Shown piece after piece: positions 47,295 through 59,200 of a stretch of 64,000 nucleotides of DNA. The notes beneath the pieces are model-generated. The model had not been told where the DNA came from, searched no databases, and was given only the letters and a program-made list of their open reading frames with translations. Within the stretch, counting starts at the first letter, position 1. Each line of letters opens with the position of its first letter. The translations under genes and the position numbers were made by a program. Source of the DNA: Tragulus kanchil (lineage: Eukaryota > Chordata > Mammalia > Artiodactyla > Tragulidae); the NCBI GenBank assembly GCA_022376925.1, contig JAIOJX010000004.1, positions 122,599,123 to 122,663,122 of the forward strand, in the 5' to 3' direction.

Positions 47295-48580
47295 CTTCAA
47301 CAGTATGTGAACTGAGAAATTCCAGATGGACAAGCTTGATTTACAAAAGGCAGAGGAACCAGAGATCAAATTGCCAGCATCTGTTGGATCATAGAAAAGG
47401 CAAGGGAATTCCAGAAAAACATCTACTTCTGTTTCATCGACTAGGCTAAAGCCTTTGACTATGTGGATCACAACAAACTGGAAAATTCTTCAAGAAATGA
47501 AAGTACCAGACCACCTTACCTGCTCCCCGAGATCTGTGTGCAGGTCAAGAAGTAGTTAGAAAGTAGTTAGAACTGGACATGGAACAATGGACTCATTCCA
47601 GATTGGGAAAAGGAGTACATCAAGGCCGTATATGGTCACCCTGCTTATTTAACTTCTATTCTGAGTCTGTGTGTGTTAGTCTCTGAGTCATGTCTAACTC
47701 TTTGTGACCCTATGGACTGTAGGCCACCAGGCTTCTCTGTCCACGGAATTATCCAGGCAAGAATACTCGTGTAGGTTGCCATTTCCTTCTCTGGGGGATC
47801 CTCCCCACCCAGTGATCAAACCCAGGTCTCCTGCATTGCATGCAGACTCTTTACAATCTGAGCCAACATTTGAAATGCCGGGCTAGACACATCCCAAGCT
47901 GGAATCAAGATTGCCAGGAGAAATATCAACGACCTCAGAGATTCAGATACTACTCTAATGGCAGAAAGTGAAGAGGGAACGAAAGAGCCTCTTGATGAGG
48001 GTGACAGAGGAGAGTGAAAAAGCTGGCTTAAAACTCAACATTCATAAAACAAGGATTATGGCATCCAGTCCCATCACTTCATGGCAAACAGATGGGGGAA
48101 AAGTGACAGATTTTATTCTCTTGGCTCCAAAATCACTGTGAACAGTGACTGCAGCCACAAAATTAAAAGACACTGTTCGTATTAAAAAGCTGGGACATCA
48201 TTTTGCCGACAATGGTCTGTATAATCAAAGCTATGTTTTTTTCAGTAGTCGTGTACATATGTGAGAGCCAGACCGTAAAGAAGGCAGAGTGCCAAAGAAT
48301 AATTTATGCCTTTAAACTTTGAAGAAGACTCTTGAGCATCCCTTAGACTGCAAGGAGATCAAACCAGTTGATCTTAAAGGAAGTCAACCCTGAATATTCA
48401 TCGGAAGGACTGATGGTGAAGCTGAAGCTCCAACACTCTGGCCACCTGATGTGAAGAGCTGACTCACTGGAAAAGGCCCTGGTGCCAGGAAAGATTTAAG
48501 TCAAAGGGAGAAGGGGGTGACAGAGGATGAGATGGTTGGATGACATCATCCATCGACTCAATGGACATGAGTTTGAGGAA
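47295..48580 (+). repeat. BovB (RTE) LINE fragment interrupted by a Bov-tA SINE
   Basis: Plus-strand BovB reverse transcriptase region: 'catcgactaggctaaagcct' to 47660, then a reverse Bov-tA (47676-47880), then BovB again with NINDLRDSDTTLMAESEE. The usual YADD active-site motif before TTLMAE is lost. Ends near 'ggaagctcctagagatagtg'. Second half copied by duplications 13 and 14 (48964-49675, 50544-50793). Confidence 0.92.
47676..47880 (-). repeat. Bov-tA SINE nested in BovB
   Basis: 'gtctctgagtcatgtctaac' to 'gagccaacatttgaaatgcc', reverse orientation. Copied at 48770-48974. Confidence 0.88.
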
Positions 48581-48596
48581 GCTCCTAGAGATAGTG

Positions 48597-48710
48597 AAGT
48601 CCACTGCAGGCAATATGGATTTGATCCTTGTCAGGGAACTAAGGTCCTGCATGCCTTGTGGCATGGCCAAAAAAAAGTAAATAAAATTAAAAATAAACAT
48701 TAAAAAGACC
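48597..48710 (+). repeat. CHR-type SINE fragment
   Basis: 'gatttgatccttgtcaggga' and 'ggtcctgcatgccttgtggc', ending in an A-rich tail. Copied at 49691-49805 and 50808-50922. Confidence 0.72.
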
Positions 48711-49405
48711 AAATATCACCAGTAAAAATTCAAACTGTAAAAAAGTACATACAATGAAAAGTAGATTTTTTAGTCTCTGAGTCATGTCTAACTCTTTGTG
48801 ACCCTATGGACTGTAGGCCACCAGGCTTCTCTGTCCACGGAATTATCCAGGCAAGAATACTCGTGTAGGTTGCCATTTCCTTCTCTGGGGGATCCTCCCC
48901 ACCCAGTGATCAAACCCAGGTCTCCTGCATTGCATGCAGACTCTTTACAATCTGAGCCAACATTTGAAATGCCGGGCTAGACACATCCCAAGCTGGAATC
49001 AAGATTGCCAGGAGAAATATCAACGACCTCAGAGATTCAGATACTACTCTAATGGCAGAAAGTGAAGAGGGAACGAAAGAGCCTCTTGATGAGGGTGACA
49101 GAGGAGAGTGAAAAAGCTGGCTTAAAACTCAACATTCATAAAACAAGGATTATGGCATCCAGTCCCATCACTTCATGGCAAACAGATGGGGGAAAAGTGA
49201 CAGATTTTATTCTCTTCGGCTCCAAAATCACTGTGAACAGTGACTGCAGCCACAAAATTAAAAGACACTGTTCGTATTAAAAAGCTGGGACATCATTTTG
49301 CCGACAATGGTCTGTATAATCAAAGCTATGTTTTTTTCAGTAGTCGTGTACATATGTGAGAGCCAGACCGTAAAGAAGGCAGAGTGCCAAAGAATAATTT
49401 ATGCC

Positions 49406-51661
49406 TTTAAACTTTGAAGAAGACTCTTGAGCATCCCTTAGACTGCAAGGAGATCAAACCAGTTGATCTTAAAGGAAGTCAACCCTGAATATTCATCGGA
49501 AGGACTGATGGTGAAGCTGAAGCTCCAACACTCTGGCCACCTGATGTGAAGAGCTGACTCACTGGAAAAGGCCCTGGTGCCAGGAAAGATTTAAGTCAAA
49601 GGGAGAAGGGGGTGACAGAGGATGAGATGGTTGGATGACATCATCCATCGACTCAATGGACATGAGTTTGAGGAAGCTCCTAGAGATAGTGAAGTCCACT
49701 GCAGGCAATATGGATTTGATCCTTGTCAGGGAACTAAGGTCCTGCATGCCTTGTGGCATGGCCAAAAAAAAGTAAATAAAATTAAAAATAAACATTAAAA
49801 AGACCAAATATCACCAGTAAAAATTCAAACTGTAAAAAAGTACATACAATGAAAAGTAGATTTTTCTACCACCCTAGACTTTTACCTTTCTCAGAGGCAG
49901 CCCCTAGGAAGGACTTGAGTCATTCCAGGAAATTTCTGTGCATATGAAAACATCATAAGTCAAAGCAAACAGAGAGGAAAGACTATTTTTCCACTGCTTT
50001 GCACTTTTGTTTCCTTTTCACTTACAGACCAGAGATTTTTTTCTTACAGCACATTATCGCCACTGTTGCGACAGTCCATCGTGTGATGTGCCGTAATTTA
50101 TTTTTCTAGCACCCTACTGATGGGACTGGTGGGTATGCAGGTCGTCTTTAATGTTTTGCTACTAAAAATGCTACAATGAGATTCTTATGCTTCCATCTTT
50201 GTATACACCTGTCTGATTCTGTAGAATAAACTTCCAAAGTGAAAACCTTATGTCAAAGGATATAGTCATTTAAAATTGATAAGTATTGCCAAAGTAACGT
50301 CTAAAACTTTGCACCAAGTTACACTCCTTCCAATTAGTGATAAATACTTGCTAACACATTTTGATCTTTGCCACTAGCGTAGGTGAAGAAAAAGTATCTC
50401 CTTAGTTTTCTTTTGTTTCAGTAGTTTTGAATATTGAGTAATGTGTATAAGCCTTATTTCTATGAACTGCTTGTTCATATCCATAGCCAAATTTTCCATT
50501 AAATCACTGGCCTCTTCCTTATTGATACTCACGATCTCTTTAAACTTTGAGCATCCCTTAGTCAAGGAGATCAAACCAGTTGATCTTAAAGGAAGTCAAC
50601 CCTGAATATTCATCGGAAGGACTGATGGTGAAGCTGAAGCTCCAACACTCTGGCCACCTGATGTGAAGAGCTGACTCACTGGAAAAGGCCCTGGTGCCAG
50701 GAAAGATTTAAGTCAAAGGGAGAAGGGGGTGACAGAGGATGAGATGGTTGGATGACATCATCCATCGACTCAATGGACATGAGTTTGAGGAAGCTCCTAG
50801 AGATAGTGAAGTCCACTGCAGGCAATATGGATTTGATCCTTGTCAGGGAACTAAGGTCCTGCATGCCTTGTGGCATGGCCAAAAAAAAGTAAATAAAATT
50901 AAAAATAAACATTAAAAAGACCAAATATCACCAGTAAAAATTCAAACTGTAAAAAAGTACATACAATGAAAAGTAGATTTTTCTACCACCCTAGACTTTT
51001 ACCTTTCTCAGAGGCAGCCCCTAGGAAGGACTTGAGTCATTCCAGGAAATTTCTGTGCATATGAAAACATCATAAGTCAAAGCAAACAGAGAGGAAAGAC
51101 TATTTTTCCACTGCTTTGCACTTTTGTTTCCTTTTCACTTACAGACCAGAGATTTTTTTCTTACAGCACATTATCGCCACTGTTGCGACAGTCCATCGTG
51201 TGATGTGCCGTAATTTATTTTTCTAGCACCCTACTGATGGGACTGGTGGGTATGCAGGTCGTCTTTAATGTTTTGCTACTAAAAATGCTACAATGAGATT
51301 CTTATGCTTCCATCTTTGTATACACCTGTCTGATTCTGTAGAATAAACTTCCAAAGTGAAAACCTTATGTCAAAGGATATAGTCATTTAAAATTGATAAG
51401 TATTGCCAAAGTAACGTCTAAAACTTTGCACCAAGTTACACTCCTTCCAATTAGTGATAAATACTTGCTAACACATTTTGATCTTTGCCACTAGCGTAGG
51501 TGAAGAAAAAGTATCTCCCTTAGTTTTCTTTTTGTTTCAGTAGTTTTGAATATTGAGTAATGTGTATAAGCCTTATTTCTATGAACTGCTTGTTCATATC
51601 CATAGCCAAATTTTCCATTAAATCACTGGCCTCTTCCTTATTGATACTCACGATCTCTTTA
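49406..51661. repeat. tandem duplication 14, unit ~1.12 kb (junction ~50543)
   Basis: 49406-50543 and 50544-51661 match, with deletions in the first 40 bases of copy 2. Overlap with duplication 13 makes the BovB end and adjoining SINE triplicated. Confidence 0.95.
49865..50420 (-). repeat. unassigned DNA and L1M-like fragment
   Basis: From about 50100, 'ctactaaaaatgctacaatg' and 'acttccaaagtgaaaacctt' suggest a reverse-strand L1M 3' part. Copied at 51217-51537. Confidence 0.5.
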
Positions 51662-52104
51662 CATAATAGCCCTTTGTCCGTTGTCTTCCATCTGTCCCTC
51701 CCTCCCACATGCAGCTTGATGCTGTTTGCCTTCTACAGAGTTTTATTTTTCTAAGATAGAATTTCACTTTTTTGTACAAAGTCTTCATTTTTTTTGTTTA
51801 TGACTTCTGAGTCTTGTTTTATGCTTAACATTTCCTGCTCCATTTTTTAAAAGTTCGTATTTCCTTTGGATACCTTTCTGTTTTAACTATTTACATTACA
51901 TACATAATACATCTGGAATTTAAAGCTTCAACTTCTATCTTTTCCTCATGGTTAACCAGTTGCTTCAAACAATTCATTGAATAATCCAGTTTTTCCTGAT
52001 GTAAAATGCTTAACTTTACTATGTATTAAATTTATACAACATTACAACATGATATTTTCTGGATTTATACACTGATGTGTCAGGTCTAATAGAACTCAGT
52101 TTCT
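51662..52104. other. intergenic, probable L1M remnants
   Basis: 'ataatagccctttgtccgtt' and 'tgtacaaagtcttcat' continue L1-like wording; too diverged to bound. Confidence 0.35.
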
Positions 52105-52151
52105 TTTGTTTTATTTATTTTATTTTTGGCTGGGCTGGGTCTTCGCTGATG

Positions 52152-52824
52152 TGATAGGGATAGAGTAGAACAGGTAGAGTCCTAGTGGGGGACGACAGGT
52201 AGACGGGTGAAACCTGGGAAAGGTTGGGAGACCAGTATGTTGATGATAACTCAGGAGAGCTGCTCTTTGTTCAGCAAAGCAGGCTTGACTGGGCATGGAC
52301 AGCTGATGAAGGAGGAGCTGGTGAGGAAGGAATTAATGATGTATGTCTTACACCTGTGTCTACTTGAGGGGGGCGGTCTGCTACCTTCCTATATACTGCT
52401 GTCCATTCAATCGGGGGGAGGAGCAGCAGAGCAGCACTTCCCCGCCTGCCCGTTTGCACTGCTTACAGGTATCTCACTTACTCTAATAAATCCTTTTCTT
52501 GTCTGTCACTCTGCTCCTCGCTGAATTCTTTCTGCGTTGAGGCACAAAGAACCTGAGCCTCAGTGGGTCCAGACGTTGGATTAAGTCCTGGCCACGTTGG
52601 TTCGAGTCCCAGACAGGGTTTTGGCTGGCATTGAGTCCTAACTATGTGGATTCAGGTCCCAAGCAGGGTTTTGGCTGGGGTTGAGCCTTAGCCACGTGGG
52701 TTCGAGTCCCAAACCGGGTTTTGGCTGGAATTCGAGCTCCGACCACATGGGTTCAAGTCCCAAGCAGGGTTCGATCAGGTCTGGGCCCTGGGTTTAAGTC
52801 TCAACTCGAGGTAAAACCCTTTCA
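52152..52824 (+). repeat. solo LTR of a class I endogenous retrovirus, with 50-bp U5 repeats
   Basis: The 673-bp element starts TGATAGGG and ends TTTCA, flanked by a 4-bp target duplication GATG (52148-52151 and 52825-52828), as is usual for class I ERVs. TATA-like 'tatata' lies near 52390 and AATAAA at 52485-52490. After the poly(A) region come four 50-bp units. No retroviral genes are present. Confidence 0.8.
52581..52779 (+). repeat. four 50-bp tandem units with pol III B-box-like cores
   Basis: Units begin at 52581, 52631, 52681 and 52731 (the last 49 bp). Each holds a GGTTCGAGTCCC-like core; units 1 and 3 match the B-box consensus GGTTCGANTCC exactly (52599-52609, 52699-52709). Confidence 0.88.
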
Positions 52825-53115
52825 GATGCATGGGCTTTTATTCTCTTTTGTGGGGTGGGGGTACTCTCTAGTTGTGGTGCATGTTTTCTCACTTGTAGTG
52901 GCTTCTCTTGTTGTGAAACATGGGCTCTTGGGCTTCGGGAGCTGTGGCACGCAGGCTCAGTAATTGTGGCTCCCGGGCTCGAGGGCACAGGCTCAGCAGC
53001 TGTGGCCCTCGGGCTTAGTTGATCATGTGGAATTGTGCTGGATCAGGGATGGAACCTGTGTCTCCTGCATTGGCAGGCTGATTCTTTACCACTGAGCCAG
53101 TAGGGACACCCCTAC

Positions 53116-53764
53116 TATAACTCTTTTAATGATAATAGATTTACAATCTATTTTAACACCCAGAAGGACTGGTCATCACTCATAGTTCTTTTTTCAGATT
53201 TTCCTGAGGACATCCCTTCTGTTTTCGTTAGCTTGAGGTACTCTTCTGCTCCGATTCCCAACTTACTGACAAGTCACTATGTTTCTGTACCTCAGCATCG
53301 TAAAAAACTGATGCTTTTGGACTCAATCTGGAGTTTTTCTATATATGGAAAGCATGGATGCTAGAAAAGAAAAGTTATACGTTTAAGTCTGGAACAGAAA
53401 CTACAGTGTTAACCAGGAATAAGAATTCAGTGAGAGGGAAATTCCCTACCCGGGTTCTTGGGTCATGCTGTTTCCACTTAGTGCTGCATTCTCTGTTCTG
53501 TGTACTTTGGCATACCTGACACCCAACCCCATCGCACAGTTAGAGCATAAGTCAGAAACTGTGCCCCTGAAAGAGACCCAGCCTGGCGTGCCTAAAAGCC
53601 ATCTCAGCTGAAGAATGTTCTATCTCATTTCTAAAGAGTACAGATTTCCGAAATATCACATGCTCACTCTCTGACTCAGTCACCCACCCACCCCTGGCCC
53701 TTGTTTTAAGTCTGTGAATTCCATGGTGAAATACATATATATATATGTCTATAGAGATTTTTAA
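53116..53764. other. intergenic, nothing recognised
   Basis: No repeat or exon recognised; the last part is duplicated at 54712-54944. A short (AT)n run lies near 53733. Confidence 0.35.
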
Positions 53765-54017
53765 ATAAATTCATTAATTCACTTTTGGCTGGGTCTTCGT
53801 TCCTGTGCGAGGGCCTTCTCTAGTTGAGTGCTCGGGATTCTAACTGCAGTGGCTTCTCTTGTGAAGCACGGGCTCTGAGGGCATGCAGGCTTCCGTAGTT
53901 GTGGTTTGTAGGCTGAAGGGCCCTGAGGCATGTGGAAATGCCCTGGACCAGGGATCGAACCCATGTCTCCTTTATTAGCAGGTGATTCCCAACCACCAGA
54001 TCACCAGAGAAGTCCTC
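53765..54017 (-). repeat. CHR-type SINE
   Basis: 'ttcacttttggctgggtctt' to 'gatcaccagagaagtcct', reverse orientation. Copied at 54945-55197. Confidence 0.78.
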
Positions 54018-54711
54018 AAATATATTTAATAACCAACCGTCCTCCATACTTTAAGGAAATCTCAGTGCATAGTTTTTTATTTTCTGTATAGTATAGAAAA
54101 AAATTCCTTCTGAGAAATGAACATATGAAGTATTACCATTTGGACTATACATATTCAGAAGAGGTCACAAGAACTAACCATGGACTTCTGTGGTCACATT
54201 GGCAAGATTTTGTCCATGTAATGAAGCCTTGTTTGAATAATCTAATTTCTTATTCATTCCACACTAAGCCTCTAATATTTGTTGTGTACTGAGTACACTA
54301 CTGGAGGTATAAGGATGAATAGGATACAGACCTGGTCCTCACTGAGTCCCACTCTATTGCAGGACAGAGGCATGCACATATTTATAATACTGTGAGATAA
54401 GCTGGCAATACATATTAAAAAGTGACTTACCTGCCTGTACTCCTTGAGAATTTCCATTACTAAGAATTTAAGAAAACTTGTAGATGAGTGAACAAAGTAT
54501 ATAGAACTCATTATCACAGCATTTCCATAACCGTTAATGAACACCAGAAAATAAATACAACCATAAGTTTGTTTCTTACATCTGTCTTTGAGCCCACTCT
54601 TGACACTCCTTCCCAGTTAGTTCTGGTTCACGCTGCCTGGTGAACATCCTTTGACACAGAGACACAGGCGTCCAATAATCACAGCCGTTCCCCTCCAGCA
54701 TTCAATTTTGC
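54018..54711. other. intergenic, nothing recognised
   Basis: AT-rich; duplicated at 55198-55917 and partly again from 56667. A 90-residue reverse frame recurs with the copies but has no support. Confidence 0.35.
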
Positions 54712-55560
54712 CCTGACACCCAACCCCATCGCACAGTTAGAGCATAAGTAAAAGTCCAAACCCTGGCGTGCCTAAAAGCCATCTCAGCTGAAGAATGTTC
54801 TATCTCATTTCTAAAGAGTACAGATTTCCGAAATATCACATGCTCACTCTCTGACTCAGTCACCCACCCACCCCTGGCCCTTGTTTTAAGTCTGTGAATT
54901 CCATGGTGAAATACATATATATATATGTCTATAGAGATTTTTAAATAAATTCATTAATTCACTTTTGGCTGGGTCTTCGTTCCTGTGCGAGGGCCTTCTC
55001 TAGTTGAGTGCTCGGGATTCTAACTGCAGTGGCTTCTCTTGTGAAGCACGGGCTCTGAGGGCATGCAGGCTTCCGTAGTTGTGGTTTGTAGGCTGAAGGG
55101 CCCTGAGGCATGTGGAAATGCCCTGGACCAGGGATCGAACCCATGTCTCCTTTATTAGCAGGTGATTCCCAACCACCAGATCACCAGAGAAGTCCTCAAA
55201 TATATTTAATAACCAACCGTCCTCCATACTTTAAGGAAATCTCAGTGCATAGTTTTTTATTTTCTGTATAGTATAGAAAAAAATTCCTTCTGAGAAATGA
55301 ACATATGAAGTATTACCATTTGGACTATACATATTCAGAAGAGGTCACAAGAACTAACCATGGACTTCTGTGGTCACATTGGCAAGATTTTGTCCATGTA
55401 ATGAAGCCTTGTTTGAATAATCTAATTTCTTATTCATTCCACACTAAGCCTCTAATATTTGTTGTGTACTGAGTACACTACTGGAGGTATAAGGATGAAT
55501 AGGATACAGACCTGGTCCTCACTGAGTCCCACTCTATTGCAGGACAGAGGCATGCACATA

Positions 55561-57773
55561 TTTATAATACTGTGAGATAAGCTGGCAATACATATTAAAA
55601 AGTGACTTACCTGCCTGTACTCCTTGAGAATTTCCATTACTAAGAATTTAAGAAAACTTGTAGATGAGTGAACAAAGTATATAGAACTCATTATCACAGC
55701 ATTTCCATAACCGTTAATGAACACCAGAAAATAAATACAACCATAAGTTTGTTTCTTACATCTGTCTTTGAGCCCACTCTTGACACTCCTTCCCAGTTAG
55801 TTCTGGTTCACGTCTGCCTGGTGAACATCCTTTGACACAGAGACACAGGCGTCCAATAATCACAGCTTGTACCATGTTCTCTCCAGACAAAAATCCCAGC
55901 ATTCAATTTTGCCCTCACTTAAGTCAAACTGATCTACTGGTGGATGTCAGTGGACTTTGTAACTCGAGGCTCAATATATCCAAATATCATTTCAGCTCCA
56001 TATAATCAACACAAAGTTATTAGCAATATATTTTATATTTCTTTGTACCAAATCTTTGAAATCCGGTGTGTATTTTACACCCATAGCCCATGTGAATTTG
56101 GACTATTTTTCAAATGCAGGGATCCAAGGTTTGATCCCTGGTCAGGGAACTAGATCCCATATGCCACAACTAAGAGATTGCATGCCACAACTAAGACCCA
56201 GCGCAGCCAAATAAATAAATACTTTTAATTTAAAGGAGGCTACTGCACAAAACAGTGCAGTCAGAGGAAGCATGGCAGAATTTTGGCGATCATCCAACCT
56301 GACTTCCTATTCACAGAAAAGAACATTTGCTGACATTATGCAGCCAGTTACTAGAAAAGGTGGGATTAGAACCCAACACCCTCAGCTCATCAGTTTTATT
56401 CACAAAGCTGATTAATCACAAAGCTGAACTAGAACCCACACCTCTTGACTGCTCACACCTGGGCTTGGGCTCTTTTTTTTTTTTTAACCAGGCATAGCCC
56501 CTCTACCGGTCTTACTATCTTTCTCCTGAATAAACTAACACCCTTACTGGAAGCACTTTGGCTGCAAACCAAGACCAGAGGGAGTTGAATTTTCCCATCT
56601 TTCCACCAGATAATGTTTTTTATGACTTTCCACCTTCCTGAACTCAGTTTCAACAAACCTGCTTTCTTTATAATACTGTGAGATAAGCTGGCAATACATA
56701 TTAAAAAGTGACTTACCTGCCTGTACTCCTTGAGAATTTCCATTACTAAGAATTTAAGAAAACTTGTAGATGAGTGAACAAAGTATATAGAACTCATTAT
56801 CACAGCATTTCCATAACCGTTAATGAACACCAGAAAATAAATACAACCATAAGTTTGTTTCTTACATCTGTCTTTGAGCCCACTCTTGACACTCCTTCCC
56901 AGTTAGTTCTGGTTCACGTCTGCCTGGTGAACATCCTTTGACACAGAGACACAGGCGTCCAATAATCACAGCTTGTACCATGTTCTCTCCAGACAAAAAT
57001 CCCAGCATTCAATTTTGCCCTCACTTAAGTCAAACTGATCTACTGGTGGATGTCAGTGGACTTTGTAACTCGAGGCTCAATATATCCAAATATCATTTCA
57101 GCTCCATATAATCAACACAAAGTTATTAGCAATATATTTTATATTTCTTTGTACCAAATCTTTGAAATCCGGTGTGTATTTTACACCCATAGCCCATGTG
57201 AATTTGGACTATTTTTCAAATGCAGGGATCCAAGGTTTGATCCCTGGTCAGGGAACTAGATCCCATATGCCACAACTAAGAGATTGCATGCCACAACTAA
57301 GACCCAGCGCAGCCAAATAAATAAATACTTTTAATTTAAAAAGGGAGGCTACTGCACAAAACAGTGCAGTCAGAGGAAGCATGGCAGAATTTTGGCGATC
57401 ATCCAACCTGACTTCCTATTCACAGAAAAGAACATTTGCTGACATTATGCAGCCAGTTACTAGAAAAGGTGGGATTAGAACCCAACACCCTCAGCTCATC
57501 AGTTTTATTCACAAAGCTGATTAATCACAAAGCTGAACTAGAACCCACACCTCTTGACTGCTCACACCTGGGCTTGGGCTCTTTTTTTTTTTTTAACCAG
57601 GCATAGCCCCTCTACCGGTCTTACTATCTTTCTCCTGAATAAACTAACACCCTTACTGGAAGCACTTTGGCTGCAAACCAAGACCAGAGGGAGTTGAATT
57701 TTCCCATCTTTCCACCAGATAATGTTTTTTATGACTTTCCACCTTTGCCCCTAGAAACTCAGTTTCAACAAGC
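55561..57773. repeat. tandem duplication 16, unit 1106 bp (junction 56666)
   Basis: 55561-56666 and 56667-57773 match; copy 1's final 40 bases are degraded. It overlaps duplication 15. Confidence 0.95.
56117..56225 (+). repeat. CHR-type SINE fragment
   Basis: 'gggatccaaggtttgatccc', 'cagggaactagatcccatat' and an AATAAATAAATA tail. Copied at 57223-57335. Confidence 0.75.
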
Positions 57774-57799
57774 TACTTAAAAACCCTGATTCCTTTATG

Positions 57800-58035
57800 C
57801 AGGGGTTCTCAATAGAGGTGCCCATCAGAAGCACCCATGGAGCGTTTGTAAAATTCAAATGAACACTCCTCTGCTCCAAAACTGTGATTTATAACTCTCT
57901 GGAGAAATTCAGGGAGGTAGGTATTTTTTAAATGTTCCCGAGTTCTGGGGCACGCCTCCAAATTCACAACAACCTCACCAGACGGCAGCTCACCACCGAC
58001 ATCACCTGACCCGCACGTGGATGAACACAGCTCCA
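57800..58035. mobile_element. MER5-like DNA transposon remnant
   Basis: 'caggggttctcaatagaggt' start and 'gttcccgagttctggggcac' resemble a degraded MER5/hAT remnant. Weak. Confidence 0.35.
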
Positions 58036-58059
58036 GTCCTAAGAGCCTGGTTTCAAGGA

Positions 58060-58216
58060 AAGAAACATGAGAGAGGTCCCTTGGCACCTCCCAGGGCGGG
58101 GCTTTCTGGCTGGCTTTCCTGGGCGCTCTTTCCCGGCACCCAAGGACTCTTTTAGCCTTATTTCCTGATCTTACCGCCTCACCTGTGGTTCTGCGGAGCT
58201 GCTGGGGCAGGCAGGA
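58060..58216 (+). promoter_or_regulatory. CCL28: CCL28 5' UTR and proximal promoter
   Basis: GC-richer than the flanks and directly upstream of the CCL28 ATG. The ATG context is GGAATGC, moderate. No consensus TATA box seen. Confidence 0.4.
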
Positions 58217-58280
58217 ATGCAGCAGACGGGACTGGCTCTCGTGGCTTTGGCTGCCTGGGTGGTTTTTCGCCCCTCGGAAG
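58217..58280 (+). CDS. CCL28: CCL28, first coding exon (partial gene)
   Basis: An ATG opens a 64-nt coding stretch reading MQQTGLALVALAAWVVFRPSE, followed by G|GTGAGT, a strong donor in phase 1. The opening MQQ.GLA.VALA and the closing SE before the splice match the signal peptide of C-C motif chemokine 28, a secreted mucosal chemokine acting through CCR10 and CCR3 (known of the family). The gene position downstream of TMEM267 on the same strand fits human 5p12 order. No later CCL28 exon with the CC motif was found in the remaining 5.7 kb, consistent with a long first intron. The 5' UTR start is not resolved; the flanking 130 bases are moderately GC-rich, without an obvious TATA box. Confidence 0.88.
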
Positions 58281-58880
58281 GTGAGTGGGGGCGGCTATCT
58301 CAGCCTCCAAGGTGGAGCTGGAAGCAGCGGGGTACTCCAGCGGTTAGGGGCAGAAATTTCCAGTTATTTACATGAAGATGGCATAGGTTTAAATTCCTCG
58401 TCTCCAAGAGGCAATTTCAGGAGGGAAGCTCATTTGAACAGGAATATTCGTAATTTGCCAGCAGTGCCATTTGGAATAGTGCTTCCTTTTCTGATAATAG
58501 TATCTGAGAAAATCCCCCAATAGAGGCTGAAAGGAAACCTGTAATATTTAGCTGTCTCTCCCTCATTGTACCTGGTAAACTGTCTGAATACAAGTATTTA
58601 TTCCTGGAAGAAAGACTTTGCTTCTGGTTTAGGGTTTGGTAAATTGCAACCTTTCTGACCAAAGTCAACCCTATGGATACTGAAAACCAAAACTTCAATC
58701 TGATCTTTCAAAAGGGACACAAGATAAAAGAGATGGAACCATCCAAATTATATCAGAGAACTTCTCGTTTGACTTGCTACATATATATGGGGATTATAAC
58801 TGTTTGGATTGGAGGCAGTCTTTTCTACTGTATTTAGGAAACCCTAAATCTAGGTATTTAATATGACTTGACTGATTTGA
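58281..58880. other. CCL28 intron 1, proximal part
   Basis: Intronic sequence between the exon donor and a SINE. The 112-residue frame that reads through the donor is not expected to be coding. Confidence 0.45.
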
Positions 58881-58881
58881 C

Positions 58882-59200
58882 TTTTTTTTTTTTTAATTTT
58901 TTGGGGGGTGGGGTGGGGAGGGAGCGGGGGCGGGTGGGCCACTTCTATTGGTCTTTCATTTGTCTATTTTTCATCCATCTTTGTTCTTTGGCCCGTGTGG
59001 GCCTCCCATCACGGTGGCCTCTGTTGTTGCAGAGCACCGGCTCTGGGCTCATGCGCTCAAGAGCTCCGGCTCAGTAATTGGACACATCAGTCCAGCCGCT
59101 CTGCAGCACGTGGGATCTTCCCAGGCCAGGGATCGAACCGGCGCCCCTTGCACTGCAAGGCGGTGTCCTTACCCACTGGACCACCAGGGAAGCCCCTGAT
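58882..59200 (-). repeat. CHR/SINE2-type ruminant SINE (long form)
   Basis: T-run at 58882, GC-rich body, 'accaccagggaagccc' head; reverse orientation in CCL28 intron 1. 'ctgatttgact' flanks both sides (58872 and 59197), a probable target-site duplication. Confidence 0.88.

Larger units (their letters stand above)
47676..49864. repeat. tandem duplication 13, unit 1094 bp (junction 48769)
   Basis: 47676-48769 and 48770-49864 match with offset 1094, including the same BovB and Bov-tA nesting. Confidence 0.95.
52105..53115 (-). repeat. CHR-type SINE split by an LTR insertion
   Basis: The SINE starts 'ttatttttggctgggctggg' at 52105-52151 and resumes 'catgggcttttattctcttt' at 52829, ending 'gagccagtagggacacc'. 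The break corresponds to the 'cttcgctg|catgggc' point of intact copies such as 38680. Confidence 0.8.
53515..55917. repeat. tandem duplication 15, unit ~1.18-1.2 kb (junction ~54711)
   Basis: 53515-54711 and 54712-55917 match. Copy 1's last ~60 bases and copy 2's first ~60 bases both lack internal segments present in the other copy. Confidence 0.95.
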
